From NCBI GenBank assembly GCA_018829445.1, contig JAHJTV010000032.1:1-60792 (forward strand): a DNA stretch of 60,792 bases, given 5' to 3'. The notes under the pieces were generated by a model. That model was not told the DNA's origin, ran no database searches, and worked only from the letters and a program-made list of their open reading frames with translations. Positions 7,652-16,636 of the stretch are shown piece by piece (position 1 is the first letter of the stretch; each line of letters starts with the position of its first letter). Position numbers and translations under genes: made by a program. Source of the DNA: a bacterium (GTDB lineage Bacteria; SAR324; XYD2-FULL-50-16).

Positions 7652-8839
7652 ATGCGGCATGATTACGACTATGATTTTAGGCAGGGGATAAACAAACGCA
7701 ACGAAGAATTAAGTACTGCTGAATTACTGCAGATTATATTCGATTATGTAGGTAGAATCGCCAGAGAAAGATCGTTGGAAAAGGTTCTCATGATGATGGC
7801 TGATATGGGAAGGGAGATAGTCGTCGCCGATCGTTGTACCGTCTGGATGTTGGATAAAAAAACCCATGAATTATGGGCAAAAGTCGCCCACGGTATACCT
7901 GATATACGCATTCCCCGAAGCTTCGGAATTGTAGGCGAAGCCATCAGCAGTGGAAAATCGATCATCATTAATGACGCTTACAACCATCCGAAATTCGATA
8001 AGCAGGTTGACGTACAGACGGGTTACAAAACGGAGAACATCCTCGTGATTCCTATTCAAAACAGCGAAGGAACTACTATCGGGGCTTATCAAGCGATCAA
8101 CAAAATGACCCCTGCCGGTGCCTTTTCTGAGGATGACGAAGAGCGACTATTGCTAGCGTCTTCTTACACAGGGCATGTTTTAGAATCGATTATGCTGTAT
8201 GAGGAGATTGAAAACACCCAAAAAGAGATGATCTATGCATTGTCGGAAGCTGGCGAAACACGTTCGCATGAAACCGGGAACCATGTTAAGCGGGTTGCCG
8301 AGTATTCGGGAATTCTCGCTTCTGGATATGGGTTAGATAAGAAAGAAGTTGAAATGATTATAACGGCTTCTCCCCTGCATGATATCGGGAAAATCGGTAT
8401 CCCCGATTCGATTCTACTCAAGCCGGATCATTTGACCGCTTTAGAGCATCAAATCATCCAACAGCATACCACTCAAGGTTACAATATGTTAAATTACTCC
8501 CCTCGACCAATTTTACAAACTTCTGCCACCATCGCCCACGAACATCATGAAAAATGGAACGGAACAGGATATCCAAGAGGGCTAAAAAAAGAAAACATTC
8601 ATATCTATGGCCGCATTACAGCGATAGCGGATGTATTCGATGCTTTGGGAAGTGATCGTGTTTATAAAAAAGCCTGGCCGCTTGATCGAATATTGATTCT
8701 ATTTAAGGAAGAGCAGGGAGGGCATTTTGATCCGGCATTGGTGGATATTTTTTTCGATAGGCTTGATTTGTTGATTGAAGTAAGGGACCGCTTCAAGGAT
8801 ACTTTTTCCGATGAAATGCACATAAACTTAATGAATTGA
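7652..8839 (+). CDS. GAF-domain HD-GYP phosphodiesterase
   Basis: The 395-residue protein has a GAF sensory domain at about residues 35-180 (RCTVWMLDKKT, IIINDAYNHPKF, VIPIQNSEG) and an HD-GYP domain at about 195-370: HDIGKIGIPD for the HD metal site, the signature HHEKWNGTGYPRGL, then ADVFDAL and GGHFDP. All expected metal ligands appear to be present. HD-GYP proteins hydrolyse cyclic-di-GMP or related dinucleotides; the GAF domain would sense a small ligand or redox signal. No transmembrane segment is seen, so it is cytoplasmic. It stands alone between two gene-free stretches. The substrate is taken from the family. Confidence 0.92.
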   Translation: MRHDYDYDFRQGINKRNEELSTAELLQIIFDYVGRIARERSLEKVLMMMADMGREIVVADRCTVWMLDKKTHELWAKVAHGIPDIRIPRSFGIVGEAISSGKSIIINDAYNHPKFDKQVDVQTGYKTENILVIPIQNSEGTTIGAYQAINKMTPAGAFSEDDEERLLLASSYTGHVLESIMLYEEIENTQKEMIYALSEAGETRSHETGNHVKRVAEYSGILASGYGLDKKEVEMIITASPLHDIGKIGIPDSILLKPDHLTALEHQIIQQHTTQGYNMLNYSPRPILQTSATIAHEHHEKWNGTGYPRGLKKENIHIYGRITAIADVFDALGSDRVYKKAWPLDRILILFKEEQGGHFDPALVDIFFDRLDLLIEVRDRFKDTFSDEMHINLMN

Positions 8840-8933
8840 TCCTTGGGCCGTCTTTCCCAGTGTTTCAGCACATCATCAAGACGTGGCGGCTTTTGATTTT
8901 TCCCTCCCAATTCCTACTCAAATTTTATTACTC

Positions 8934-9071
8934 TCACTGGATATCCCCCATATCATCATCAAATCGATGTATGATGTCCAATAATTTTGCTACGACACGC
9001 TCATAAATAGCCTTGCACTCAAGCAGGTTTGGTTTTGTTTCAAATGCTGCAAAAATAGTATCTCTCGGCAT
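8934..9071 (-). pseudogene. Possible decayed gene remnant
   Basis: A 45-codon minus-strand frame begins MPRDTIFAAFETKP and ends in DDDMGDIQ. Upstream on the same strand, up to about 9200, other frames give coding-like text (KIPDVLKQPEIFDAERYYF) broken by stops and apparent frameshifts. This pattern suggests the C-terminal remains of a longer gene, not a functional small protein. I do not recognise the family. The rest of the gap between the HD-GYP gene and the transporter (8840-9263) shows nothing else. Confidence 0.3.
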
Positions 9072-9263
9072 CAAAAATTTCAGGCTGTTTCAAAACGTCA
9101 GGGATTTTGGTATAATCGACAATAATACTCAGGTTGTCACTGATTCCAGGCAATGACGACAATCGTCAACGTTTTTTGCAGCCATTGGAGTATGGTATTT
9201 ATAACATCAAAATCTGTTCGTTTTAATCAGCTCATTTTTTCTTTCATATAAACCCATCATTCC

Positions 9264-10493
9264 ATGACCCGTTCCGAACAACCCGCTGAGAAGTCCAAGT
9301 TCTCCATTTGGCTTTTAACCTTTCCCCTGTTTTTTATAAATTTTCTGGTTTTTTCCGAGCATTTAATCGTCGTCCCCCTTACAGCCAGTATATCATTGGC
9401 AACCGGTTTGCCTCCGGTTAACAGCGGTTTGTTGGTGGCCATTTATCCTTTAGCGGCGGCTTTATCCGCATTAATTCTGGCACCGTTTTCGGACCGATTG
9501 GGCCGAAAAAGAATGCTTGTGCTTCTTTGCCTGGGTTTCAGCTTTTCCTCCTATAACTTTGCCACAGCCGATAGCGTGACCTCCGTCCTGTTGTTCAGAG
9601 TGTTATCCGGAATATTCGGGGGACCAATTCCAGCCAATGTGTTAGCCTATGTTGGCGATAGATTTCAGGGTGCGGAACGAACCAAAGTGATTACGACCAT
9701 CATGCTTGCTTTTTCTGTTGCTTCCATATTGGCGGTTCCTTTTGGTGCCTGGATTGCAGATCTCACCACCTGGCGCGTTCCCTTTTATATCATTTCCGGC
9801 ATCATTCTGGTTTGCCTGGTCTTAATGCTTAGAATGCGAGTTGTAAAAACGGGGGCCGAGGGTGGAAATATATTTCGGCAATACGTAGAGTTCGCCAATC
9901 TGCTGAAACTGGGTAGGGTGCGTAAAGTCTTCACCTTACAGTTTTTTATGATCATCGGGCTTTTTGGGTTTGTGCCCAATGTCGCCGTCTGGCTGAGCAC
10001 CAACTACGGTTTTGATTCCACCCAGATCGGATTGTGTTACATGCAGGGCGGAATTGGTGGGATTATCGGAAATACACTTTCCGGATATTTTATCAATAAA
10101 GGCCACAAGGGAAGGTTAATCACCATCGGTTCCCTGGTTATGTGCGTTTTTCTGGCTTTTTCGGCTCAGGATTTCCTGCCGCCTGTATATTCCGGAATAT
10201 TTTTCTTTGGATTGATGCTGGGGGGCTCGTTTCGCATCCCGGCATTACAGGTGATTATCACCGAGATCATACCCATCAACCTGCGAGGTCGGATGATGGC
10301 ATTGAGCATGATTGTCAGCAACATCACCATGGGATTGGGAGGAATCTGGAGTATTCCCTTTTTGAAGTTGGAAAATGGTGTATTAACAGGAATGAAAGCA
10401 ATAACCCTGATAGGCAGTATCAGCTTGCTGGCAGTACCGTTTCTGGTTTCCATATTGGAAAAGGAGATCCGACAGGTGAAACAGTTTTATTAG
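9264..10493 (+). CDS. Major facilitator superfamily transporter
   Basis: The 409-residue protein is almost wholly hydrophobic, with about 12 membrane segments in two halves. The cytoplasmic loop 2-3 carries SDRLGRKRM, the MFS motif A, and the loop near segment 8 carries the repeat-like YFINKGHKGR. The fold is that of drug or small-molecule antiporters (DHA-type) or sugar exporters; the substrate cannot be told. It is convergent with the next transporter gene, the two stop codons lying about 50 bp apart. It probably has its own promoter in the preceding gap. Confidence 0.88.
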   Translation: MTRSEQPAEKSKFSIWLLTFPLFFINFLVFSEHLIVVPLTASISLATGLPPVNSGLLVAIYPLAAALSALILAPFSDRLGRKRMLVLLCLGFSFSSYNFATADSVTSVLLFRVLSGIFGGPIPANVLAYVGDRFQGAERTKVITTIMLAFSVASILAVPFGAWIADLTTWRVPFYIISGIILVCLVLMLRMRVVKTGAEGGNIFRQYVEFANLLKLGRVRKVFTLQFFMIIGLFGFVPNVAVWLSTNYGFDSTQIGLCYMQGGIGGIIGNTLSGYFINKGHKGRLITIGSLVMCVFLAFSAQDFLPPVYSGIFFFGLMLGGSFRIPALQVIITEIIPINLRGRMMALSMIVSNITMGLGGIWSIPFLKLENGVLTGMKAITLIGSISLLAVPFLVSILEKEIRQVKQFY

Positions 10494-10542
10494 AATTTCA
10501 ACCTGGATTGAGGCCTCGCCTCTGTTCTCAAAAAGAACCGCA

Positions 10543-11739
10543 TCAACCAATTATCTTCGGTCTTAACCAACAGCAAATCCAGAGCAAAACCAGAATAGCT
10601 GCTGTGATGGTGGCTATTGGAATAATCAATACCAGGAAAAGGGAGGATTCAATGAATTGTCCCATAAACCAGGGTAAAGTCATGCCCCCCACACCGGCAG
10701 CGATAAAAAACCAGCTGGTGACCCTACCGGAAAGAACCATACGACGCTCACTAAAAGAAAGAGTGGTGGGGAAAACAGAAGCCATAAAAATGCCAACGCC
10801 GATCGTCCCGAACAAAAGCGCATTTAAAGATGAGGGTTCAAGAAGAATGATCGTCAAACTGGCTAACGTCCCCACCAGACTTCCAAAAAGAAGATGCACC
10901 GGTTTGAGCTTGATGGCGATGACAACCGATAGCAATCTTCCAATGGTGAACGCTCCCCAGAATGCCGAAGTCATATAAGCGGCACCGGCCTTGTCCGTCA
11001 ATCCGGATTTTAAGGCATACGTGTAAATCCAGCCTCCAAAACCACCTTCAGCCCCTACCCAGAGGAAAAAAAAGCAGATCACCCCGGCGATCAGCAGCTT
11101 GTTGTTTTCAACCTTCTCTTCACCGATTCTCGTTTGCCTGATTTGAGGGCTGGGAATAAAAAACATAAGAATGGCAACCGGGAGAATAGAAAGAGCCAAT
11201 ATCCAATACGCCCACGAAATATCATTTGTAACCAGAATAACCTGGGCAAGGATCACTGGAGCAATAAAACCACCCACACCGAAAAACAGATGAAGTCCGT
11301 TCATATATGTTCCCACCTTCTCCCGGTGTATCCAGACTAATAACGTGTTGCCGCCCACATCAATCACACTTTCCGCTACGCCTAACAAAAGAATCAATAT
11401 AATCAACACCCCAAGCAACTCTGTTATGGGGATTAAAGCTAATAATAGAGCAGTTAAGATCAGGGTGAGTGATATCAGAGGATGTCCCTTGATCTCATCA
11501 TATATCCTTCCTCCCGCATAAGCGCCGACTAGATAACCCAGCGAGCGGGCAGTAAACAAAAAACTCAAGTGGCTGATTCGGGTATGAGTGTTTTTTGCCA
11601 AATCCGGTAACGTGGGTCCCAGTATGGCGACGCACATACCGATAATAATGAAAACCAGATAGTAGCTCCCGGTTTTTAAAAGCCTGCCTTCCGGTTTTAT
11701 TTGCAGCGGTACCACTTTTAGAGTTTCTTGTACGTCCAT
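10543..11739 (-). CDS. MFS transporter, FHS/fucose-permease-like, under LacI control
   Basis: The 398-residue protein has about 12 membrane segments. Features such as GPTLPDLAKNTHTRISHLSFLF, GVAESVIDVGGNTLLVW and NGLHLFFGVGGFIAP are typical of the fucose:H+ symporter group, which also includes the vertebrate NaGLT1/MFSD4-type sugar carriers. A short cytoplasmic tail precedes the first segment. The gene lies downstream of a LacI-family regulator on the same strand, with its own LacI-type operator at 11790-11803. Sugar or sugar-acid uptake is therefore likely; the exact sugar is not decidable. Confidence 0.85.
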   Translation of the reverse strand: MDVQETLKVVPLQIKPEGRLLKTGSYYLVFIIIGMCVAILGPTLPDLAKNTHTRISHLSFLFTARSLGYLVGAYAGGRIYDEIKGHPLISLTLILTALLLALIPITELLGVLIILILLLGVAESVIDVGGNTLLVWIHREKVGTYMNGLHLFFGVGGFIAPVILAQVILVTNDISWAYWILALSILPVAILMFFIPSPQIRQTRIGEEKVENNKLLIAGVICFFFLWVGAEGGFGGWIYTYALKSGLTDKAGAAYMTSAFWGAFTIGRLLSVVIAIKLKPVHLLFGSLVGTLASLTIILLEPSSLNALLFGTIGVGIFMASVFPTTLSFSERRMVLSGRVTSWFFIAAGVGGMTLPWFMGQFIESSLFLVLIIPIATITAAILVLLWICCWLRPKIIG

Positions 11740-11789
11740 ATGATCAGATCTTTTAAAATAAAACTAAATGGATATTTCGGGAAAAAAAA

Positions 11790-11803
11790 TGCAACCGATT
11801 GCA
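11790..11803. promoter_or_regulatory. LacI-type operator before the FHS-like transporter
   Basis: TGCAACCGATTGCA is a near-perfect palindrome 51-64 bp upstream of the transporter start. It differs by one base from the core of the operator before the LacI gene (12849-12866). The match implies that both genes are controlled by the same regulator. Confidence 0.75.
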
Positions 11804-11821
11804 ATCAAGATAATAAACTCT

Positions 11822-12826
11822 CTAGATTGTTGATTTTCTGATTACCAGCTCGACAGGCAGTATGGATTTGGAAATCACGCCATCAACCATGAACTGCATC
11901 AGCTTATGAACCAGAACCTCACCGATCTTAAAAATATTCTGGCGAATCGTGGTCAGCGGCGGACTGCTAAATTGTGCAAAAGGAATGTCATCAAAACCGA
12001 TCACAGAAATATCCTTCCCAGCGATCCGCCCCTCTTCTCTTATTGCTTCCAGGGCACCCATGGCCATAAGGTCACTACAGGCAAAAACACCATTGATCCG
12101 CGGTGATTCAGTAAGCAGTTGTTTCATCAGTTCATATCCGGACCGGCTTTGGTAATCACCGAACATAGTATGAACCTGCTTCAGATAATCGCCCTCATTT
12201 TCAAGAATCTCCTTAAATCCCCTTAGTCGAAGCTTTGTTTCCAACCTTTCTGTTGGCCCACCGATAAAGGCAAAATGATCACACCCACACTGCAACAGAT
12301 GTTTGGCAGCTTTTCTTCCGCCATCGATATTGTCGCAGTCAACACTGCAGATATTTTCATAGGGATCCGATCCGCAAGTAATGATGGCAACTTCCCGGTT
12401 TCCCCAATCTTCAACCGCATTGCCTTGACAACATCCCAGATAAATAACACCAGCAGCCCTTTTGGACTCTATAAACCGATACATGTCTGTGAAAACATCC
12501 CGACGAGGCTGTGAAATAATCAAGTCATAACCATGTTCACCCACGCTGGATGTAATCCCTTTTAATACTTCAACAAAAAATGGATCTGTTACCATATGCC
12601 GGTGGTGCTCCGACTCCGGATAGACCAAAGCAATAGTTTGACTCTTGTTGAGGCTCAAACAACGAGCGCCCTGATGGGTTTCAAATTGATACTCTGCTGC
12701 TATGGATTGTATCCGTTTTCTCGTTGCCTTGCTGATGGCAGGATTATCATTCAGCGCCCGTGAAACCGTGGATTTTGAAACACCCGCAATCCTGGCAATA
12801 TCGGCAATGGTTTTGACTGTTTCCAT
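11822..12826 (-). CDS. LacI-family transcriptional regulator
   Basis: The 334-residue protein has the classic N-terminal helix-turn-helix (TIADIARIAGVSKSTVSRALN) followed by a hinge and a periplasmic-binding-like sensor domain (VIGFDDIPFAQFSSPPLTTIRQ near the end). GAGG lies 7 bases before the ATG. A perfect palindrome with a central CCGG, the usual LacI/GntR-type operator shape, lies just upstream, so it is probably autoregulated and also controls the transporter at 10543. The effector is presumably the transported sugar or a phosphorylated derivative. No catabolic genes accompany it here. Confidence 0.93.
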   Translation of the reverse strand: METVKTIADIARIAGVSKSTVSRALNDNPAISKATRKRIQSIAAEYQFETHQGARCLSLNKSQTIALVYPESEHHRHMVTDPFFVEVLKGITSSVGEHGYDLIISQPRRDVFTDMYRFIESKRAAGVIYLGCCQGNAVEDWGNREVAIITCGSDPYENICSVDCDNIDGGRKAAKHLLQCGCDHFAFIGGPTERLETKLRLRGFKEILENEGDYLKQVHTMFGDYQSRSGYELMKQLLTESPRINGVFACSDLMAMGALEAIREEGRIAGKDISVIGFDDIPFAQFSSPPLTTIRQNIFKIGEVLVHKLMQFMVDGVISKSILPVELVIRKSTI

Positions 12827-12848
12827 GGATTTCCTCGTTATGATTTAT

Positions 12849-12866
12849 AATGCAACCGGTTGCATT
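12849..12866. promoter_or_regulatory. LacI-type operator before its own regulator gene
   Basis: AATGCAACCGGTTGCATT is a perfect 18-bp palindrome 23-40 bp upstream of the LacI start codon, placed to block its promoter. The remaining gap to 13158 shows no gene or RNA. Confidence 0.85.
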
Positions 12867-13158
12867 ATAGAATCCTTGAAAAGATCTTGTCAATAGTTGA
12901 AATTCAGTTCCCAAGGCAGATTTATTTTCGCTTAAATAGCTTAATTGATATGGGTTCAGGTTTCCTGTTCGGGCATAGTCGGATCAGGAAAATCTTTGAT
13001 AAGAATCCAAGGTATAGTCCCACCTGTTATTGCGGATTTAAGGAGTTGTCCATTGTTATTAAGGAGAACATCTGACTGGATACCGGGTCAGAGCCCTGTA
13101 TTACGATGGTTAACGTGAGATCTTGAGGCGGTGATAAGCACCCGTTTTTATGCTTTTG

Positions 13159-13599
13159 TTATATCTTTGACTGACCGATTGAGAAGAAGAAAACCGCAAC
13201 AATAGCCAGGGCAATAGCGACTTTATGATAAATATTGATTGGCTCTTTCAGCCACAACGCACCTACAATGATTGTTGTGGTGATAATGGATATCACCGCA
13301 TAAAGAACATATTGTGAAACTCCAAACTTTGAGTACAAGAGATTAAAACCAAAATAGGTAAGAAAAAGTCCGCCTCCGCTGAGCAATAAAGCTCTCCAAT
13401 GGTTCTTTGCAATATCACCTATATTGAAATCTCCCATTGCTGGCGCAAATAAAACAGCAAGACAAAAGGCAATCAATGCTGATGCTGCAATAAATAATAA
13501 GCCATTATCATAATGTACCGACTTTTTTTGCCCAAGAGCAAACATAGCATTTCCAATAGCTGCAATAAGTGCAAATAAAACCGGCAGAATAATTTTCAT
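13159..13599 (-). CDS. Half-size EamA/DMT-type membrane protein
   Basis: Starting at the ATG at 13599 the protein is 146 residues with about five membrane segments. A longer frame beginning at 13695 adds a polar stretch that looks unlike a real N-terminus. The pattern (FGFNLLYSKFGVSQYVLYAVISIITTTIIVGALWLKEPI, then a final segment) is that of one EamA repeat. Such single-domain members are thought to dimerise, like small multidrug-resistance proteins. No ribosome-binding site is strong at either start. The function is unknown: export of an amphipathic metabolite or a flippase role is possible. Confidence 0.7.
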   Translation of the reverse strand: MKIILPVLFALIAAIGNAMFALGQKKSVHYDNGLLFIAASALIAFCLAVLFAPAMGDFNIGDIAKNHWRALLLSGGGLFLTYFGFNLLYSKFGVSQYVLYAVISIITTTIIVGALWLKEPINIYHKVAIALAIVAVFFFSIGQSKI

Positions 13600-13780
13600 C
13601 TTTTTATTGAATAAAGAGCAATTCCAAATTCGCGATTTCTGCCACCCAACCCGTTTGCTTATAGGGGAAGCTGACAAAATCGCATCATGCTCCATGCGTG
13701 TTTTTATAATCTACGGATGAGGAAGAGCAGGCAGAAGGTCAGGTTCGCTGCTCCGGTCATCTTTATCGATCAACAAACGA

Positions 13781-14443
13781 TTAATGGGCGGTATTGAAGG
13801 TTTCAAGAACCTCAATGGAAACCTCGGAAACCCTGGCATCCGATTTTAAGGAGTCCTGAACCTGGATCATATCCTGCCCCGGGGTAGTTGAATAAAAGGT
13901 GGTGTTCAAGTGGGCATATTTTCTTATAATTGTCAGGCCATATTCCGAGGCAATATAATCGGCATCTTCCATATTGTTGAGTTTGATCGGGATAGTACCG
14001 GTTACGATGGCCAGTTGACCGGTTCTGGGATTTAAAACCACCGGGTAGAGTCTGGCGGAATCGATGGTTTGAGTGGATAGGGATGATTGCCGGGTCACGG
14101 TTGATTTATAAATGGAAAAATTCCCCTTGTTTTTGATAAATGAGGCGGACCTGCTTTGATGAACAGAGTTTAAAACCGTGTTCTCTCCGGAGTCGCTTCT
14201 TTTTTCCCCGGAAACGGAATAGAGTTCAGGCAGGAACACATAAGTTTCTTTCTGGGAGCTGAAGCTATCTCCTTTCAAAAAACCATCGGTATCAACAGCC
14301 TCACTGTTCACTTCGGTTTTATCATTGGTCATGGTTTGGGAGGATGTTTTTGAAATTTCGGGTTTCAGATTGACTGCACTCAGATTTTGATGACAGCCTG
14401 ACAAAGCAAAAAGAAAGATGAGGCCTATAATCAGATTTTTCAT
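13781..14443 (-). CDS. Lipoprotein resembling a stand-alone subtilase propeptide
   Basis: The 220-residue protein starts with a lipoprotein signal peptide and lipobox LSGC (Cys17). The last 95 or so residues (NPRTGQLAIVTGTIPIKL, then EDADYIASEYGLTIIRKY, then SDARVSEVSIEVLE) look like the N-terminal prodomain of fervidolysin-type subtilases, which folds the protease and then inhibits it. It lies just downstream of a subtilase gene that has no prodomain. It therefore probably acts in trans as a chaperone or inhibitor of that protease at the membrane. A GGAG ribosome-binding site precedes the ATG. The propeptide resemblance is read by eye. Confidence 0.65.
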   Translation of the reverse strand: MKNLIIGLIFLFALSGCHQNLSAVNLKPEISKTSSQTMTNDKTEVNSEAVDTDGFLKGDSFSSQKETYVFLPELYSVSGEKRSDSGENTVLNSVHQSRSASFIKNKGNFSIYKSTVTRQSSLSTQTIDSARLYPVVLNPRTGQLAIVTGTIPIKLNNMEDADYIASEYGLTIIRKYAHLNTTFYSTTPGQDMIQVQDSLKSDARVSEVSIEVLETFNTAH

Positions 14444-14522
14444 GATGCTCCAAGGGGTTTGTTAAATATTTGAATTAGTAGATTAGTGCTGCAAACTAGC
14501 TAGAATTAAATGCTTTTAGTTT

Positions 14523-16328
14523 TTAATGCCCATATACTTTCAGTGTCCAGTCAGTCAATGTACCAGTATCTGATGAAGCTGCATCTATTACTCTAACCAT
14601 CCAATCTCCTGAAGCGTCCTCTCCGTAAAATGCATTGGAAAGTAAAACCATGTTGTTCAAATGGTCATTGGAATAAAAACCGTTGAAGATGTTGAACAGA
14701 ATGCTTTTAGTTCCGGCTGGTGATTGCAGTTCAATACCGATGTCACCCAACCAGGTGTGAGAAACTGAAATTGCAACCTGAACAGCTTCAATGGTGATGT
14801 TGCTTGTCATGTTTAAGGTATTTGTTACACCTGCTTTATTATTATCAGGAATCGAGAGGTTCAGAGTGCCGGAACCGGCTTGATCGCTGGAAACATCCGT
14901 TCCCCAGTTGGAGCTATAGGTTTTTGCCATGGTGACAGCATCATCAACATCCACGGCTCCAAAACCATACCAATTGTGGTAGTCGTATGATGCACCGTTG
15001 GTCACCCAACCGAGGTTAGCGGCATAATCCTGACCATTAACACTGACGGTAACCCCCGTATGAGTAGAATTCACCTTTCTGGCAGTCTTCGCCAGAATGT
15101 GTTTAACATCACGCCAGGTCAAATTCGGATTGGCTTCCAGTATCAGGGCAATAACTCCCGAAATAACAGGCGCTGCTGATGAGGTGCCGTTAAAGGTTGA
15201 GGTATAGGCGCAATTATAGTTTTTGCCGTTATTGTTGTATTCAAAACGGTTGTAGGTTGTACTGCTGGTACTATAGCCTTTATCACAGCCTGTTTGATCA
15301 GTAGTAACCATAGCGGGTTCAAAAGTAGCCGTATTACTTGAAGTCCATCCGAGACTTTCATCATACCCGTATTCTCCGCCGGGGGCGCTGATCCAGTTGG
15401 CTGAACCACCGGTGGAATAGCTTGAACGCACGCCGGTTGCATCCAAAGCCGCAACATTTATGATCCAAGGGGTCGCGCCAGTAGGGTCCATACTGGTGTT
15501 TTGACAGCTGAGACCATTATTATAGGCTTTCACACAATGAGTCTTATAGAAAGTATCCCCAAGAGACTCACTACTGCCGAAATTTTCGAACCCATTTCCG
15601 GCGGATTTTACATAGATAGCTCCCTTTCTGTTCCGCAGGTTCTGGACGGCCCATTCCAAGTGGGCTTTAAATGTTGAATTAATCGTGTAATCATCAGCCG
15701 CAGCAGTTCCATAACTCATATTAAAAATAAAAACATCATCGGAAGCGGGTTGCGTTGAAGATCCTCCCAATGCATCAATGCCCTGAGACAGATACTGATC
15801 TGATGACAGGAAGTTAAATCCCTTAAGAGAAACCCCGGGAGCAACTCCCCTTCCCCCGGCCTGGTTGTCCTCTGCAGCTATCAACCCGGCCACACTGGTG
15901 CCGTGATCCCCATCTGTTGCCGTACTTGTCGGGTCGGTATCGCTGTAGACAAAGTCCCAGGAGCCACTGGCAACAACGTTGCCGTCAAGGTCCGCGTGGG
16001 CGATCTCCATGCCGGTGTCAACAACAGCCACGATCACTCCGTTTCCCGTTAATCCTTCGGCATGGGTTGCTGCCTGGTTGATATCTTCTCCTGTAGTCCC
16101 GCTTTTGCTGGCAAAGGCTGATTGACCGGTGTTGACCAGGTGCCACTGGTATTCTTCCAGATCGGTATAATCGTTAATATTATTATTGTCACCGTCAATG
16201 GTGGAGGATCCTCCATCGTCATTGTTTGAGGTCGGGCATCCGCTTAGGAAAAAAAGGGAAGTGACTAAAACCATCCAAAATAAAAAACCCTGTTTTGAGG
16301 TACAAAATTGCTTTTTCATATTCAACAT
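14523..16328 (-). CDS. Subtilisin/kexin-like serine protease lipoprotein with P-domain
   Basis: The 601-residue protein has a signal peptide with lipobox LSGC (Cys31) and a short Asn/Asp/Gly/Ser-rich linker. A subtilase domain follows, starting with a kexin-like YQWHLVNTGQ. The catalytic triad is Asp104 (VVDTG), His142 (DGDHGTSVAG) and Ser383 (NGTSSAAP); the oxyanion Asn lies in SAGNG. The last 120 residues form a proprotein-convertase P-domain (HTWLGDIGIELQSPAGT, then GDWMVRVIDAA, then LTDWTLKVYG). The usual 70-100-residue propeptide between signal and catalytic domain is missing; a propeptide-like lipoprotein is encoded 79 bp downstream. No good ribosome-binding site is seen. It is probably anchored in the outer membrane. 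Confidence 0.93.
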   Translation of the reverse strand: MLNMKKQFCTSKQGFLFWMVLVTSLFFLSGCPTSNNDDGGSSTIDGDNNNINDYTDLEEYQWHLVNTGQSAFASKSGTTGEDINQAATHAEGLTGNGVIVAVVDTGMEIAHADLDGNVVASGSWDFVYSDTDPTSTATDGDHGTSVAGLIAAEDNQAGGRGVAPGVSLKGFNFLSSDQYLSQGIDALGGSSTQPASDDVFIFNMSYGTAAADDYTINSTFKAHLEWAVQNLRNRKGAIYVKSAGNGFENFGSSESLGDTFYKTHCVKAYNNGLSCQNTSMDPTGATPWIINVAALDATGVRSSYSTGGSANWISAPGGEYGYDESLGWTSSNTATFEPAMVTTDQTGCDKGYSTSSTTYNRFEYNNNGKNYNCAYTSTFNGTSSAAPVISGVIALILEANPNLTWRDVKHILAKTARKVNSTHTGVTVSVNGQDYAANLGWVTNGASYDYHNWYGFGAVDVDDAVTMAKTYSSNWGTDVSSDQAGSGTLNLSIPDNNKAGVTNTLNMTSNITIEAVQVAISVSHTWLGDIGIELQSPAGTKSILFNIFNGFYSNDHLNNMVLLSNAFYGEDASGDWMVRVIDAASSDTGTLTDWTLKVYGH

Positions 16329-16445
16329 AGGTGAAAAGGGGTTTTGTTAAAAAAACTGGAATTTATATAACTATTTACAGTAGATGGGAGAATAAGCCAA
16401 CAAGATCCTGTATCCATAATGTTTGCAGCACCTTAGTAAGTATGA

Positions 16446-16620
16446 ATGCCGGATCAAATCCCATAAGCTCTTAAATAAAATATTTTCGAAACAAAATTCG
16501 GTTTTTCAAAATGGTAGGGCGGTATTACATGGCCGCCTTTGAGCTAGTTCTGGCAGGGATGTAACCCTGCCCTACCGTAATCCTTGCTTAAGTATGCGCT
16601 TATGGGGTCAAGCCCGGCAT
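16446..16620. repeat. MITE-like inverted-repeat element with internal cruciforms
   Basis: The 23-bp ends at 16446-16468 and 16598-16620 are inverted copies: ATGCCGG and CCCATAAGC match on both sides, with 7 differing bases between. Inside are two nested stems: GGCGG/CCGCC (16518-16537) and GGCAGGG/CCCTGCC (16552-16571, 6-nt loop), enclosed by GGTAGG/CCTACC (16513-16576). The outer ends carry half-copies of the 28-bp palindrome seen at both ends of the window. It fills the gap between two protease genes and encodes nothing. Confidence 0.5.
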
Positions 16621-16636
16621 GACAGCTATTTCCCTG

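Noticed and set aside
10142..10978. Long plus-strand frame of 278 codons across the two MFS genes
   Set aside because: It overlaps two clear transporter genes in other frames and has no domain or start signal.
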